From the NCBI GenBank assembly GCA_945861815.1, contig CAMAVV010000005.1:1-21986 (forward strand): 21,986 nt of DNA. The letters are read 5' to 3'. This document shows, piece after piece, positions 1 to 7,612 of the stretch; the stretch's first letter is position 1, and every line of letters begins with the position of its first letter. Under the pieces are notes generated by a model that had not been told where the DNA came from, searched no databases, and saw only the letters and a program-made list of their open reading frames with translations. Source of the stretch: Thermoflexus hugenholtzii JAD2. GTDB taxonomy: Bacteria; Chloroflexota; Dehalococcoidia; SHYB01. Both the position numbers and the translations under genes were made by a program.

Positions 1-323
1 GCGAAGCCGGCGATGATGCCGAGAGCCGCGCGCCAGATAAGAGAGCCCATCGGCGCACCGCCGTGGGGGGCCGTCTCCATCCAGGCGGGCGTGATGCCCA
101 TGTACTGGCAGAAGTTCGTGGGATAGGCGGGATAGGGAGGCGGCGTCCCAGTTCGCGCGAAGACGACGCCATCGATATCCTTCGTCGTGAGGCCGGCTTC
201 GTCGAGAGCGCCCAGGGAGGCTTCGGCAGCGAGGCCCCAGTAGCTGGGATAGCCGACGCGCCTTGGAGGCACAACATCGGCAACACCGACGATGGCCGTT
301 TTCCCGCCGATATCGAAATGCAA
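1..323 (-). CDS. Thiolase-fold protein (acetyl-CoA acetyltransferase / lipid-transfer family), N-terminal part, truncated by window edge
   Basis: The minus-strand reading frame is open to the left edge, so only about 107 N-terminal residues are visible. They begin HFDIGGKTAIVGVADVVPPR and continue with an AAEASLGALDEAGL helix and a KDIDGVV segment, which is the usual start of thiolase-fold SCP-x/lipid-transfer proteins. The normal position of the nucleophilic cysteine holds APHGGAPMG, so no cysteine is seen there. That suggests a retro-aldolase or a non-thiolytic member, but the rest is needed to say. I chose a TTG start at 321-323 because GGAG lies 6 nt upstream and a TTGACA promoter at 359-387 would put the mRNA start near 352. 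An in-frame ATG at 366-368 lies inside that promoter. It diverges from the CoA-transferase gene. Confidence 0.75.
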   Translation of the reverse strand, partial: MHFDIGGKTAIVGVADVVPPRRVGYPSYWGLAAEASLGALDEAGLTTKDIDGVVFARTGTPPPYPAYPTNFCQYMGITPAWMETAPHGGAPMGSLIWRAALGIIAGF

Positions 324-358
324 AAGATGCTCCAAGGGCAAGATGCGGAAACCTAGGG

Positions 359-387
359 AAACTAACATCGCCTGGGGGTCATGTCAA
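359..387 (-). promoter_or_regulatory. Candidate sigma70 promoter for the thiolase-fold gene
   Basis: On the minus strand a perfect TTGACA (-35) at 387-382 is followed by a 17-nt spacer and TAGTTT (-10, weak, 3 of 6 consensus bases) at 364-359. The predicted transcript start near 352 gives a leader of about 29 nt containing the GGAG that serves the TTG start at 323. Confidence 0.4.
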
Positions 388-406
388 CGGCGCACGAAAA
401 GGAGGA

Positions 407-415
407 TGCTATAAT
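407..415 (+). promoter_or_regulatory. Candidate extended -10 promoter for the class I CoA-transferase
   Basis: The sequence TGCTATAAT is a perfect extended -10 element (TGn plus TATAAT) with no good -35 box 17 nt upstream. Transcription would start near 422, downstream of the ATG at 381, and the leader would carry GGGCGGAG just before the GTG at 447. It therefore favours the shorter CoA-transferase. Confidence 0.45.
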
Positions 416-446
416 CCGCCCCCGAACGTATCGGGCGGAGTTATCA

Positions 447-1790
447 GTGGCGAACCGCGCGCGCGACGAGTTCACCCGCAAACTGAAGAGCGCCGACGAG
501 GCGGTTAAGGCCATCACGTCGGGCGACCTGGTCGTGGTTCCTGTCGGCACCGACCCCAAGACCATCGAAGTAGCCCTCTGCGCCCGCGCTCCTGAGCTGA
601 AGGACGTTCGCCTCCGCCTCCACAACGGCCTGAACGACGTGCCGTGGTACGAGCCGGAGCTCATGGATCACATCCAGCCTGAGGTGTGGTTCGTCGTGGG
701 CGGCTATGTGCGGGAGAAGATGAACGAGCGCCTAGGCGATATGGCGATCGGCGCGTGCACGTTGTGGACGAAGACGCTGGACGACGGGCGCGCCGACCTA
801 CGCAAGCCCGACGTCCTACTGCTTGAGACGACGCCTCCTGATGAGCAGGGCATGTGCAGCTTCGGGGCAGTGCGGTGGGACAAGAAGGAGCTGGCGGCGC
901 ATGCAAAACTGGTCATCTCTGAGGTGAGCGATTCGCATATCCGCACCAGGGGCGACAATGCGATTCATGTGTCGGAGATCGATATCTTCGTCCAGCGCGA
1001 GATCCCTCCCACGGCCTTTCGCAAGACGCTTCGAGAGGAGATGGCATCGAAGGATGCCGCGCTCTACAAGGCCATAGCGGGGCACGTTGCGCCGTTCATC
1101 AAAAGTCGGGACACCATCCTTATGGGCGCAGGCGGCACCATCGAGCCGCTGCCCATGTTCGGCATCTTCGATGGCAAGGAAGACTTAGGCTGGCACACCG
1201 AACGCCTGCCGCGGGGCATGATGAAGATGATGCGCGACCGCCCCGGCCTATTCACCGGAAAATATAAGACCCTTGACCCAGGGAAGCATGTGCTGACACT
1301 CCTCGCCCTGACTGAGGACGACGCCGATTTCGCGAACATGCACCCGCAGATCGAGATGCGCAGCGTCCGCTATGTGAACGACATCCGCGTGATTGCTGCT
1401 CAGGATAATCTCGTCTCGATCCTGAACGCGTTGACAATCGACCTCACCGGGCAAGTCGCGTCGGAGCATGTGGGGCCGCGGCCCCAGGCGGGACCCGGCG
1501 GCCAGCCGGAGATTGCCATCGGGTCGGTGCTGGCAAAGGGAGGGCGCTCCATCATGGTGATGCCCTCCACAGCGCGCGGCGGCAAAACATCCCGCATCGT
1601 TCCGCAACTAGAGCTAGGCAGCGTCGTGACTGTGACACGCGCCTTCGTCGATTACGTGGTGACGGAATATGGCGTGGCGCGGCTCATGGGCAAGTCAGCG
1701 AGACAGCGCGCGGAAGAACTTATCGCCATCGCACACCCTGACTTTCGCGGAGAGTTGCGAGCCGCCTCGCGAAAGCTCTTCTGGCCATAG
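447..1790 (+). CDS. Class I CoA-transferase (acetyl-CoA hydrolase / 4-hydroxybutyrate CoA-transferase family)
   Basis: The predicted 447-residue cytosolic enzyme moves CoA between acyl-CoA and a free carboxylate through a glutamyl-CoA thioester. The N-terminal domain holds KSADEAVKAI and SGDLVVV (residues 14-31). The C-terminal domain has MGAGGTIEPLP (226-236), LGWHTER (247-253), KGGRSIMVMPSTARGGKTSRI and VVTEYGVARLMGKSARQRA, then IAHPDFR, all family hallmarks. E252 in WHTER falls where AbfT-type enzymes carry HSEM and is my candidate catalytic glutamate. An ATG at 381 would add 22 residues. I prefer GTG 447 because GGCGGAG sits 6-7 nt upstream and the candidate promoter lies downstream of 381. 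The true acyl donor and acceptor are unknown. It converges with the next gene, leaving a 39-bp gap. Confidence 0.9.
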   Translation: MANRARDEFTRKLKSADEAVKAITSGDLVVVPVGTDPKTIEVALCARAPELKDVRLRLHNGLNDVPWYEPELMDHIQPEVWFVVGGYVREKMNERLGDMAIGACTLWTKTLDDGRADLRKPDVLLLETTPPDEQGMCSFGAVRWDKKELAAHAKLVISEVSDSHIRTRGDNAIHVSEIDIFVQREIPPTAFRKTLREEMASKDAALYKAIAGHVAPFIKSRDTILMGAGGTIEPLPMFGIFDGKEDLGWHTERLPRGMMKMMRDRPGLFTGKYKTLDPGKHVLTLLALTEDDADFANMHPQIEMRSVRYVNDIRVIAAQDNLVSILNALTIDLTGQVASEHVGPRPQAGPGGQPEIAIGSVLAKGGRSIMVMPSTARGGKTSRIVPQLELGSVVTVTRAFVDYVVTEYGVARLMGKSARQRAEELIAIAHPDFRGELRAASRKLFWP

Positions 1791-1829
1791 CGCCAGCGAC
1801 CGCCGCCTTGGTCGAATTTCCAGATTTGC

Positions 1830-2726
1830 TTACAGCCGCACCTGCACGCCGAGGGTTTTCTCCAACGGCTTGATAACGGCTGTGAAATCTTCGCCGCCGA
1901 GGCCACTTTCCTGAGCTGCCTGATACTGTTCAAGAAGCATCTTGCCCAGGTGCATAGGCGCGCCGACGTCATTGCCCATTTGAACGACCAGGCCCTGGTC
2001 TTTTGTCGCGAGGTCTAGGGCGAAGGCAGGGGCGAAGTCGCCTTTGAAGGCGCGGCTCTTGTAAACGTTGGTGAGGATGAGGTTCGAGACGGGGCCGCTT
2101 TCAAGGACGGCGTAGAGGCGCTGAAGATCGAGGCCGGCCTTTGCGCCGAGGGTCATTGCCTCTGCGATGGCGTAGATACTCGCCATGCCGAGCAAGTTGT
2201 TGATGAGCTTGGTGGCGTTGCCCGCGCCGGGTTCGCCCATGTGGATGATGCGCTTGCCGAGGAGGTCGAGGACCGGTTTGGCGCTTTCGAGAACGCCTAG
2301 TTCGCCGCCGATCATGATGGTAAGCGTGCCGTCGTCGGCGCCTTTGGTGCCGCCGGCCACCGGGGCTTCGAGAAACCCCACGCTTTTCGCCCTCGCGGCA
2401 GCGGCGAGTTTCTTGACCAGTTGTGGTGAGTTCGTGCTCATCTCGATAAGAAGGTCGCCTGCCTTCGCCCCGGCGAGCACTCCGTTTGCCCCGGTGACGA
2501 CCGACTCGATCTCCTTCGGCCCAGGGAGCGAGGTGAGGACGACACGCGCCTGCCTGGCGACTGCCTTGGGGCTATCGGCCCATGTCGCGCCTTTGGCGAT
2601 TAAGGGGTCGGCGGCGGCTTTGAAAGCGTCGTGGACGACGAGCTTGTGGTCGGCGGCAATGAGGCGAAGGGCCATGCGGCGGCCCATGTTTCCTGTGCCG
2701 ACGACTCCGATCGTTTGGTGGTTCAT
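1830..2726 (-). CDS. NAD(P)-dependent beta-hydroxyacid dehydrogenase (3-hydroxyisobutyrate dehydrogenase family)
   Basis: The 298-residue protein has the whole HIBADH layout. The N-terminal Rossmann motif is GVVGTGNMG (residues 7-15). The substrate loop is EAPVAGGTKGA (120-130). The catalytic lysine is K173 in GAGNATKLINN, and the cofactor/substrate motif TKDQG includes K242. It should reversibly oxidise a beta-hydroxy acid to the semialdehyde, for example 3-hydroxyisobutyrate, 2-hydroxy-3-oxopropionate or 2-(hydroxymethyl)glutarate; sequence alone does not choose. An ATG six codons upstream (2744) exists, but the AAAGGTGAGG ribosome site lies between the two ATGs, so I start at 2726. It diverges from the ring-degradation operon and has its own good promoter. 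Confidence 0.9.
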   Translation of the reverse strand: MNHQTIGVVGTGNMGRRMALRLIAADHKLVVHDAFKAAADPLIAKGATWADSPKAVARQARVVLTSLPGPKEIESVVTGANGVLAGAKAGDLLIEMSTNSPQLVKKLAAAARAKSVGFLEAPVAGGTKGADDGTLTIMIGGELGVLESAKPVLDLLGKRIIHMGEPGAGNATKLINNLLGMASIYAIAEAMTLGAKAGLDLQRLYAVLESGPVSNLILTNVYKSRAFKGDFAPAFALDLATKDQGLVVQMGNDVGAPMHLGKMLLEQYQAAQESGLGGEDFTAVIKPLEKTLGVQVRL

Positions 2727-2815
2727 CTTGCCCTCACCTTTCATTCCTCATCCCGTTAGGAGAGGAACAAGAAACAGAAATTGGAGAATGCCGCCGCACG
2801 GCGAGGCAGCGACTC

Positions 2816-2843
2816 ATTATCGGGTGGCCATGCAAGGTGTCAA
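2816..2843 (-). promoter_or_regulatory. Sigma70-like promoter for the beta-hydroxyacid dehydrogenase
   Basis: On the minus strand TTGACA (2843-2838, perfect) is followed by a 16-nt spacer and GATAAT (2821-2816, five of six consensus bases). Predicted start is near 2809, giving a leader of about 83 nt before the ATG at 2726. Confidence 0.55.
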
Positions 2844-2925
2844 CGGCGGGCCATGGGCGATAGGCAATCCTTATCGCGCCTGAGAAGTCCTATCGAGGGG
2901 CCTGTGATTCCCCCCGGTTTTTCCC

Positions 2926-2954
2926 TTGACGACTCCGGGGCCTGATGATAGATT
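2926..2954 (+). promoter_or_regulatory. Sigma70-like promoter for the six-gene catabolic operon
   Basis: TTGACG (2926-2931) is followed by a 17-nt spacer and TAGATT (2949-2954), with TGA directly before the -10 as in extended -10 promoters. Predicted start is near 2961, giving a leader of about 87 nt before the SDR ATG at 3048. Confidence 0.5.
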
Positions 2955-3047
2955 CCTTCCGCTGTGCAACAGGTGTGGACATCCCGTTTGCGCGTCGTCA
3001 TATCCACGAACATTCCGGAGCAAGCATGCTCGGAGAGGACAACAGTC

Positions 3048-3851
3048 ATGGAGCTAGGACTTGGGGGAAAGACAGTCATCGTCACGGGAGGCGGCTCCAA
3101 TATCGGCAGGACCATCGCGCTAACCTTCGCGAAAGAGGGAAGCAACGTCATCATTGCCGACATCGATGAGGCCCAGGCGCAAAAAGTGGCCCGAGAGATT
3201 GCAGGCATGGGGCGCAAGGCCATGGTCGTCAAGACGGACATCACTGACTTCACTTCGACGCAAAACGCGGTCGAGCGGGCAAAGGCGGCCTACGGCGGGA
3301 AGGTTGACGTCCTGGTGAATAACGTGGGCTGGGCGAAGCCTGTCCTCTTTCATGAGACGGAGCCGGCCCTGTGGAAGAAGATGATCGATATCAACTACGT
3401 CGGCATGCTGAACTGCACGCGCGCGGTGCTGCCGCACATGATCGAGCGCAAGCAGGGCGCCATCGTCAGCATCGCCTCGGATGCGGCTCGGGTCGGCGAG
3501 TATCTCGAGGCGGTCTATGCTGGCGCGAAGGCGGGCGTGGTTGCGGCCACCAAAACCATCGCCCTGGAAGTCGGCAAGTTCGGCATCCGTCTTAACATCG
3601 TCTGCCCTGGCATGACGCCACCTGCGAGCGATGAAGTAGTGGGCGAGATGAGCCTGTGGAAGAAGGGTACCGGCGGTCCCGGCGACCTGATCACCCTGGA
3701 GATGCAAGAGCGCGCCAAGAAAGTCTACCCCCTCCGTCGCCTCGGGAAGCCGGAAGATGTGGCGAACGCCGTCGCCTTTCTTTCGTCAGACTGCGCGAGC
3801 TTCATCACGGGCCAGGTGTTGAGCGTCAGCGGCGGTTTTTCGATGGTGTAG
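3048..3851 (+). CDS. Short-chain dehydrogenase, BadH-like (2-hydroxycyclohexanecarboxyl-CoA dehydrogenase type)
   Basis: This 267-residue classical SDR has TGGGSNIG (residues 13-20), an acidic D38/D40 after beta-2 (NAD preference), NNVG (91-94), S144, and Y157-x3-K161. The NNVGWAKP stretch, SIASDAARVGEYLEAVY, RLGKPEDVANA and the ending GQVLSVSGGFSMV closely recall BadH of the benzoyl-CoA/cyclohexanecarboxylate pathway, which oxidises 2-hydroxycyclohexanecarboxyl-CoA to the 2-keto thioester; this is from memory, not a search. The ATG at 3048 has GAGAGG about 9 nt upstream. A longer frame to 2964 overlaps the promoter leader and lacks a ribosome site. It is the first gene of the operon, 61 bp before the first crotonase. 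Another beta-hydroxyacyl-CoA substrate is equally possible. Confidence 0.88.
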   Translation: MELGLGGKTVIVTGGGSNIGRTIALTFAKEGSNVIIADIDEAQAQKVAREIAGMGRKAMVVKTDITDFTSTQNAVERAKAAYGGKVDVLVNNVGWAKPVLFHETEPALWKKMIDINYVGMLNCTRAVLPHMIERKQGAIVSIASDAARVGEYLEAVYAGAKAGVVAATKTIALEVGKFGIRLNIVCPGMTPPASDEVVGEMSLWKKGTGGPGDLITLEMQERAKKVYPLRRLGKPEDVANAVAFLSSDCASFITGQVLSVSGGFSMV

Positions 3852-3912
3852 GGACTGGCGTAGGGGCGCAGGCCCTGTGCTCTTGGCTGACGGACGTCTG
3901 GCAAGGAGAGCC

Positions 3913-4695
3913 ATGGTATATCAGACGATTCTCTACGACAAGAAAAACGCTATCGCGACGCTGACGTTGAACCGTCCGCAGGCGATGAACTCAATGAATC
4001 CGCAACTTCTAGATGAAATGCTGGACGCCCTTGCTGATGCACATCGCGACCAGGCCGTCCGTGCGCTGGTGCTCCGCGGTGCCGGGAAGGCATTTTGCGC
4101 CGGGGGCGACCTGAAATATATCGACGAGGCGAAGCTCTTCGACGATTTGGGCGGGCACCTCAAGTTCTTGGACCATGTGCGCAGGGTCATTACGGCGATC
4201 GAGTCGCTTCCAGTCCCAACCATTGCTGTGATCGCCGGCCACGCCCTGGCCGGGGGCCTTGAACTGGTGAACGCCTGCGATCTGGCCATTGCCACCACAA
4301 CGGCGACGATAGGCGACCAGCATGCCGTCTATGGCATTCTGCCTGGCGGCGGTTCAACGGCACGCCTTCCGAGAAAGATCGGGATGCAGCGCGCGCTTGA
4401 GCTTATTTACACCGGGAAGAAGCTCACTGGCGCGCAGGCTGCTGAGTACGGCATCGTCCTGCGGGCTGTCCCCCCGGAGCAGCTGGAAGCGGCGGTGGAG
4501 GAGCTGGTCGCGCCGCTGCGAGAGCGGAGCCGCGAACTCCTCGGCGCCATCAAGTCCCTCGTGCGCCATAGTATGGAGTCGCCCATCGCCCTGGCTATCG
4601 AGCGCGAACAATTGGCTGTCACGAAGTTCAATGCGACAACGAAGGAATCATCAGCCGGCGCAGCCGCCTTCTCCAAGGGCGAGCGCAAGGCGTAA
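3913..4695 (+). CDS. Enoyl-CoA hydratase/isomerase family protein (crotonase 1)
   Basis: This is a 260-residue crotonase fold protein. FCAGGD (61-66) forms the first oxyanion-hole half, and HALAGGLELVNACD (from 110) the second. E117 matches catalytic Glu144 of rat enoyl-CoA hydratase. The second acid, Glu164, aligns with H137 in IGDQHAVYGILPG, so a standard two-glutamate hydration looks unlikely; an isomerase, hydrolase or lyase reaction on a CoA thioester is possible. The ATG at 3913 follows AAGGAGAG at short spacing. A frame opening at 3877 has no such site. The gene lies 14 bp before the second crotonase and is presumably co-transcribed with it. Confidence 0.88.
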   Translation: MVYQTILYDKKNAIATLTLNRPQAMNSMNPQLLDEMLDALADAHRDQAVRALVLRGAGKAFCAGGDLKYIDEAKLFDDLGGHLKFLDHVRRVITAIESLPVPTIAVIAGHALAGGLELVNACDLAIATTTATIGDQHAVYGILPGGGSTARLPRKIGMQRALELIYTGKKLTGAQAAEYGIVLRAVPPEQLEAAVEELVAPLRERSRELLGAIKSLVRHSMESPIALAIEREQLAVTKFNATTKESSAGAAAFSKGERKA

Positions 4696-4709
4696 GAAGG
4701 AGCACTGAC

Positions 4710-5507
4710 TTGGCCGACTATCGCGATTTGGTTGTGACAAAGAAGGACGGCGTCGGGACGATTCGCATCAACCGTCCGGAGAAACTGAACGCCCTTTCGA
4801 TGGGGGCCTATGAAGACCTCCCAAAGGTCTGCAAAGACTTCGATAACGACCCTGAGGTGCGTGTCGTCGTCTTCACCGGTACAGGCGAACGCGGCTTTTG
4901 CGCCGGGGGCGATATCGATCAAATCATCACCCAATATCTCACCTGGCCTGCGGAGAAGGTGGCCTATTTCACACGGGTCTCCTGCAACGCGACGCGGGGA
5001 TTCATCACGCTCACCAAGCCCACCATCGCCGCGGTGAACGGCGTCTGCATCGGCGCGGGGGCCGTCCTCGCCGCTGCCTGCGACTTTCGAATCGCGGTGC
5101 AGAACGCGCGCTTCGGCTTCGTCTTCAACTCCCTTGGCCTCTCGGGCGCTGACATGGGAGCGACGTGGCTGCTCTGCCGGATGCTCGGGACCGCGCGCGC
5201 AGCGGAGATACTGCTTCTTGGGGAGATCTTCGACACGGCGTACGCGGAGAAGGTCGGCCTGGTGAACAAGGTGGTGCCCAAGGAGAAGCTCATGGAGGAA
5301 GTAGGGGTACTTTCGGCGAAGCTGGTCAAAGGGCCGCCCTTCGCGAACAAGATCACGAAGCAGGCAATCATGCAGCAGCCTCTGATGAACGCCGATGCGG
5401 CGCTGGACTTCGACGCCTATGTGCAGGCGCTCTGCATGGTGAGCGAAGACCACAGGGAGGGCTACAACGCCTGGCGGGAGAAGCGCCCGGCGCAGTTTAA
5501 GGGCTAG
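4710..5507 (+). CDS. Enoyl-CoA hydratase/isomerase family protein (crotonase 2)
   Basis: This 265-residue crotonase starts at TTG with AAGAAGGAG 7 nt upstream; no in-frame ATG lies before the conserved N-terminus. Oxyanion-hole motifs are GFCAGGD (62-68) and GVCIGAGAVLAAACD (111-125). Both hydratase glutamates are absent: V119 replaces Glu144 and F139 replaces Glu164. D148 in GLSGADMGA is near, within one residue in my hand alignment, the active-site aspartate of dienoyl-CoA isomerases. An isomerase or thioester-hydrolase role therefore fits better than hydration. The C-terminus SEDHREGYNAWREKR, with PAQFKG after it, is typical of full-length members. It lacks the D-x-GYG segment of MenB/BadI ring synthases and hydrolases, so I do not call it BadI. 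Confidence 0.87.
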   Translation: MADYRDLVVTKKDGVGTIRINRPEKLNALSMGAYEDLPKVCKDFDNDPEVRVVVFTGTGERGFCAGGDIDQIITQYLTWPAEKVAYFTRVSCNATRGFITLTKPTIAAVNGVCIGAGAVLAAACDFRIAVQNARFGFVFNSLGLSGADMGATWLLCRMLGTARAAEILLLGEIFDTAYAEKVGLVNKVVPKEKLMEEVGVLSAKLVKGPPFANKITKQAIMQQPLMNADAALDFDAYVQALCMVSEDHREGYNAWREKRPAQFKG

Positions 5508-5585
5508 GGAGTGCTTGTTTGTCTTTTGATCTGTGACAATCGGTGCAATCAGTGGATGGATAGTACTTTCCGAAGGAGCAAGGGG

Positions 5586-5900
5586 ATGATTTATTTGCTG
5601 GCGGATATCGAGGTAGCACCCGGGAAAATGCAGGAGTACAAAGACGTCTTTGGTGGCGACTACCTTAGCCGTCTGACTCAGTTAGGGAGGAAACTCACCG
5701 GCGCATGGGAGACAGAGATCGGCCCACGCAACACCATCGTCGATCTTTGGCAGTTCGAGTCGGCGGCGCACCTCTTCGAGATCCGTGAGCGCCAGGCGAA
5801 GGACGGAGTGCTCAAGAAGCTTGATACGCGCCTGCGCCCCCTTATCAGCCATCACACATTGCGCATCGTCAAGCCGGTCAGCTTTTCACCGATGCAGTAG
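5586..5900 (+). CDS. NIPSNAP-family (dimeric alpha-beta barrel) protein
   Basis: The small 104-residue protein begins MIYLLADIEVAPGKMQEYKD and has WETEIGPRNTIVDLWQFES and a RERQAKDG helix, the pattern of NIPSNAP domains. These small ferredoxin-like dimers are often found in catabolic operons, but their reaction is usually unknown. The ATG at 5586 has AAGGAG 6 nt upstream. An in-frame ATG at 5511 would add 25 residues of poor family match and has no ribosome site. The gene follows crotonase 2 by 78 bp and precedes the ligase by 15 bp. A role in binding or isomerising a pathway intermediate is inference. Confidence 0.75.
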   Translation: MIYLLADIEVAPGKMQEYKDVFGGDYLSRLTQLGRKLTGAWETEIGPRNTIVDLWQFESAAHLFEIRERQAKDGVLKKLDTRLRPLISHHTLRIVKPVSFSPMQ

Positions 5901-5915
5901 TAGAGGGGCGAGGCG

Positions 5916-7571
5916 ATGCCCGCAAGGAATGTCATCCCGGCGCTGAAGGCGCAGTACCGCCGTGAGGGCTTCTGGTCGGACCAGACCCTCTTTGAGCTCC
6001 TGGCGGGCCACGCCCGGGCTACGCCGGAGAAGCTGGCGGTCGCCGACGCGTCGCGGCGGTGGTCGTACGAAGAGCTCATTGCGCGCGTGGTGCGCCTCTC
6101 CGACTATCTGCTCTCCATCGGCGTCGCGAGGGGTGACCCAGTGGCTCTCCAATCGCCGAGTCGCGCCGAGATTCCCCTGGCTCACTTCGCCTGCAATCGC
6201 ATAGGCGCGCTGCTGCTGCCGCTCCACGAGGCTTGGCGCGAAGTGGAGGTCGGACATCTGCTCAAAGTGTCGCAGGCGAAGGTCTTCATCACGCTAGGGG
6301 CCTATCGTGACTTTGACCACTACAAGATGGCGAAGGGGCTTCAGCAAAACACGCCGACGCTCAAGCACATCATCGTCTCCGGCGATGCTGTTCCATCCCA
6401 GGCGACTGCGTTAGAGGCAATCATCGACGCGCCGGCGAAGAAGAGCGCGACACCTGAGGAGATTCGAGGCAACCGCCCGGACCCGGACGATCCAGGGCTT
6501 GTGATGGTCAGTTCCGGCACCACGGCGCTGCCGAAGGCGAGTGTCTGGTCAGGAAACGACCTCTATGCCTTTCTCGCCGTGCAGTATGCCCAGCGCATCA
6601 AGCTCACGAAGGACGACATCGCGGTGCAGATCGCGCCAGCCTCCATGGGCTCGACCGGCTACGTCTTCCCCGTTCTTGCGCCGCTTCTCACTGGCGGAAC
6701 GTCGATTATGATCGAGCGCTACGACCCTGACCAGGCGCTGGAAATCATCCAGCGAGAGAAGGCGACCTTCGCGACGGCCGTGCCTGCACAGATCGTGCGC
6801 ATGGCCGATTCGCCAAAGGCCCGTAGTGGCGACTATTCGCGCTTCACCAGGTTCAACAACGCTGGCGCGCCTCTGCCCTACGACGCCGGGCTTGCCATCG
6901 AACAGCTCCTCGATTGCCGCACGCAAGTCTCCTACGGCTCCACCGATGGCGGCGTGCCGTCCATGACCTCCATAGACGACCCTCGGGAGAAGCGCTTGCG
7001 CACCGTAGGACGTCGCCTGCCTGGGCAGGAGTTGAAGCTCTTCGACAACGACTACCGCGAAGTGCCGCCGGGGGCGGCAGGCGAAGTTTCGTGGCGAGGG
7101 CCGAACAAGACGCGCGGCTACTTGAATGACCCAGCGCGCACGGCGGAGGCCTTCCGCGATGACGGCTGGTATCTGAGCGGCGACCTGGGCGTTATCGATG
7201 AGGATGGCTATCTGCGCATCGTTGGGCGGAAGAAGGACATGATCCTTCGCGGCGGGCACAACATCAGCCCGGCGCTGATCGAAGAGATGCTCGGTAAGCA
7301 CCCAAAGGTACAGGAGATTGCAGTCGCCGCCATGCCGGACAGAGTCCTCGGCGAAAGGGCGTGCGCATTCGTCGTCCTCAGGCCAAACGTATCGCCGCTG
7401 ATGATCGCGGAGGCCGTTGATTTCCTGAAGGCCCAGAAGATGACAGTGCTCGACTTGCCTGAGAGAGTCGAGATCGTTGAGGCCCTGCCGATGTCGGCGG
7501 GAGGCAAGGTGCAGAAGGCGGAGTTGACGAAGCTGGTCACGGACAGAATGAAGCGAGAAGGCAAAGCCTAA
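5916..7571 (+). CDS. AMP-forming acid:CoA ligase (ANL superfamily; EntE/AliA-like)
   Basis: The 551-residue cytosolic enzyme should adenylate a carboxylic acid and transfer it to CoA. It shows the full adenylation set: P-loop SSGTTALPK (199-207), YGSTDGG (340-346), SGDLG with D423, the hinge GRKKDMILRGGHNISP (437-452) and the C-terminal GGKVQK with K531 as the likely catalytic lysine. The opening AQYRREGFWSDQTLFELL resembles 2,3-dihydroxybenzoate-AMP and cyclohexanecarboxylate ligases more than long-chain fatty acyl ligases. Placement downstream of a BadH-like SDR supports an alicyclic or aromatic acid, but the binding pocket cannot be read with confidence. ATG 5916 has GAGGGG 7 nt upstream. 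Confidence 0.9.
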   Translation: MPARNVIPALKAQYRREGFWSDQTLFELLAGHARATPEKLAVADASRRWSYEELIARVVRLSDYLLSIGVARGDPVALQSPSRAEIPLAHFACNRIGALLLPLHEAWREVEVGHLLKVSQAKVFITLGAYRDFDHYKMAKGLQQNTPTLKHIIVSGDAVPSQATALEAIIDAPAKKSATPEEIRGNRPDPDDPGLVMVSSGTTALPKASVWSGNDLYAFLAVQYAQRIKLTKDDIAVQIAPASMGSTGYVFPVLAPLLTGGTSIMIERYDPDQALEIIQREKATFATAVPAQIVRMADSPKARSGDYSRFTRFNNAGAPLPYDAGLAIEQLLDCRTQVSYGSTDGGVPSMTSIDDPREKRLRTVGRRLPGQELKLFDNDYREVPPGAAGEVSWRGPNKTRGYLNDPARTAEAFRDDGWYLSGDLGVIDEDGYLRIVGRKKDMILRGGHNISPALIEEMLGKHPKVQEIAVAAMPDRVLGERACAFVVLRPNVSPLMIAEAVDFLKAQKMTVLDLPERVEIVEALPMSAGGKVQKAELTKLVTDRMKREGKA

Positions 7572-7612
7572 CCCTCCCTCGCGTCCGCCTCCGGCGGGCA
7601 GAAAGGCCTCCC

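Larger units (their letters stand above)
2727..3047. other. Divergent intergenic region (321 bp) with two promoters
   Basis: No gene is supported here. The region holds one leftward and one rightward sigma70-like promoter about 80 bp apart, listed separately. Near the right side, the imperfect hairpin GAGCA-AGCA-TGCTC lies just before the SDR ribosome site. Short reading frames crossing the region lack ribosome sites and family resemblance. Confidence 0.6.

Noticed and set aside
4407..5453. Long minus-strand open frame (348 codons) opposite the crotonases
   Set aside because: It is antisense to two well-supported crotonases, has no family resemblance, no ribosome site and an Arg/His-rich composition typical of shadow frames in GC-rich DNA.
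4710..5507. BadI (2-ketocyclohexanecarboxyl-CoA hydrolase) call for crotonase 2
   Set aside because: It lacks the D-x-GYG segment of the MenB/BadI group, so naming it BadI would be overreach.
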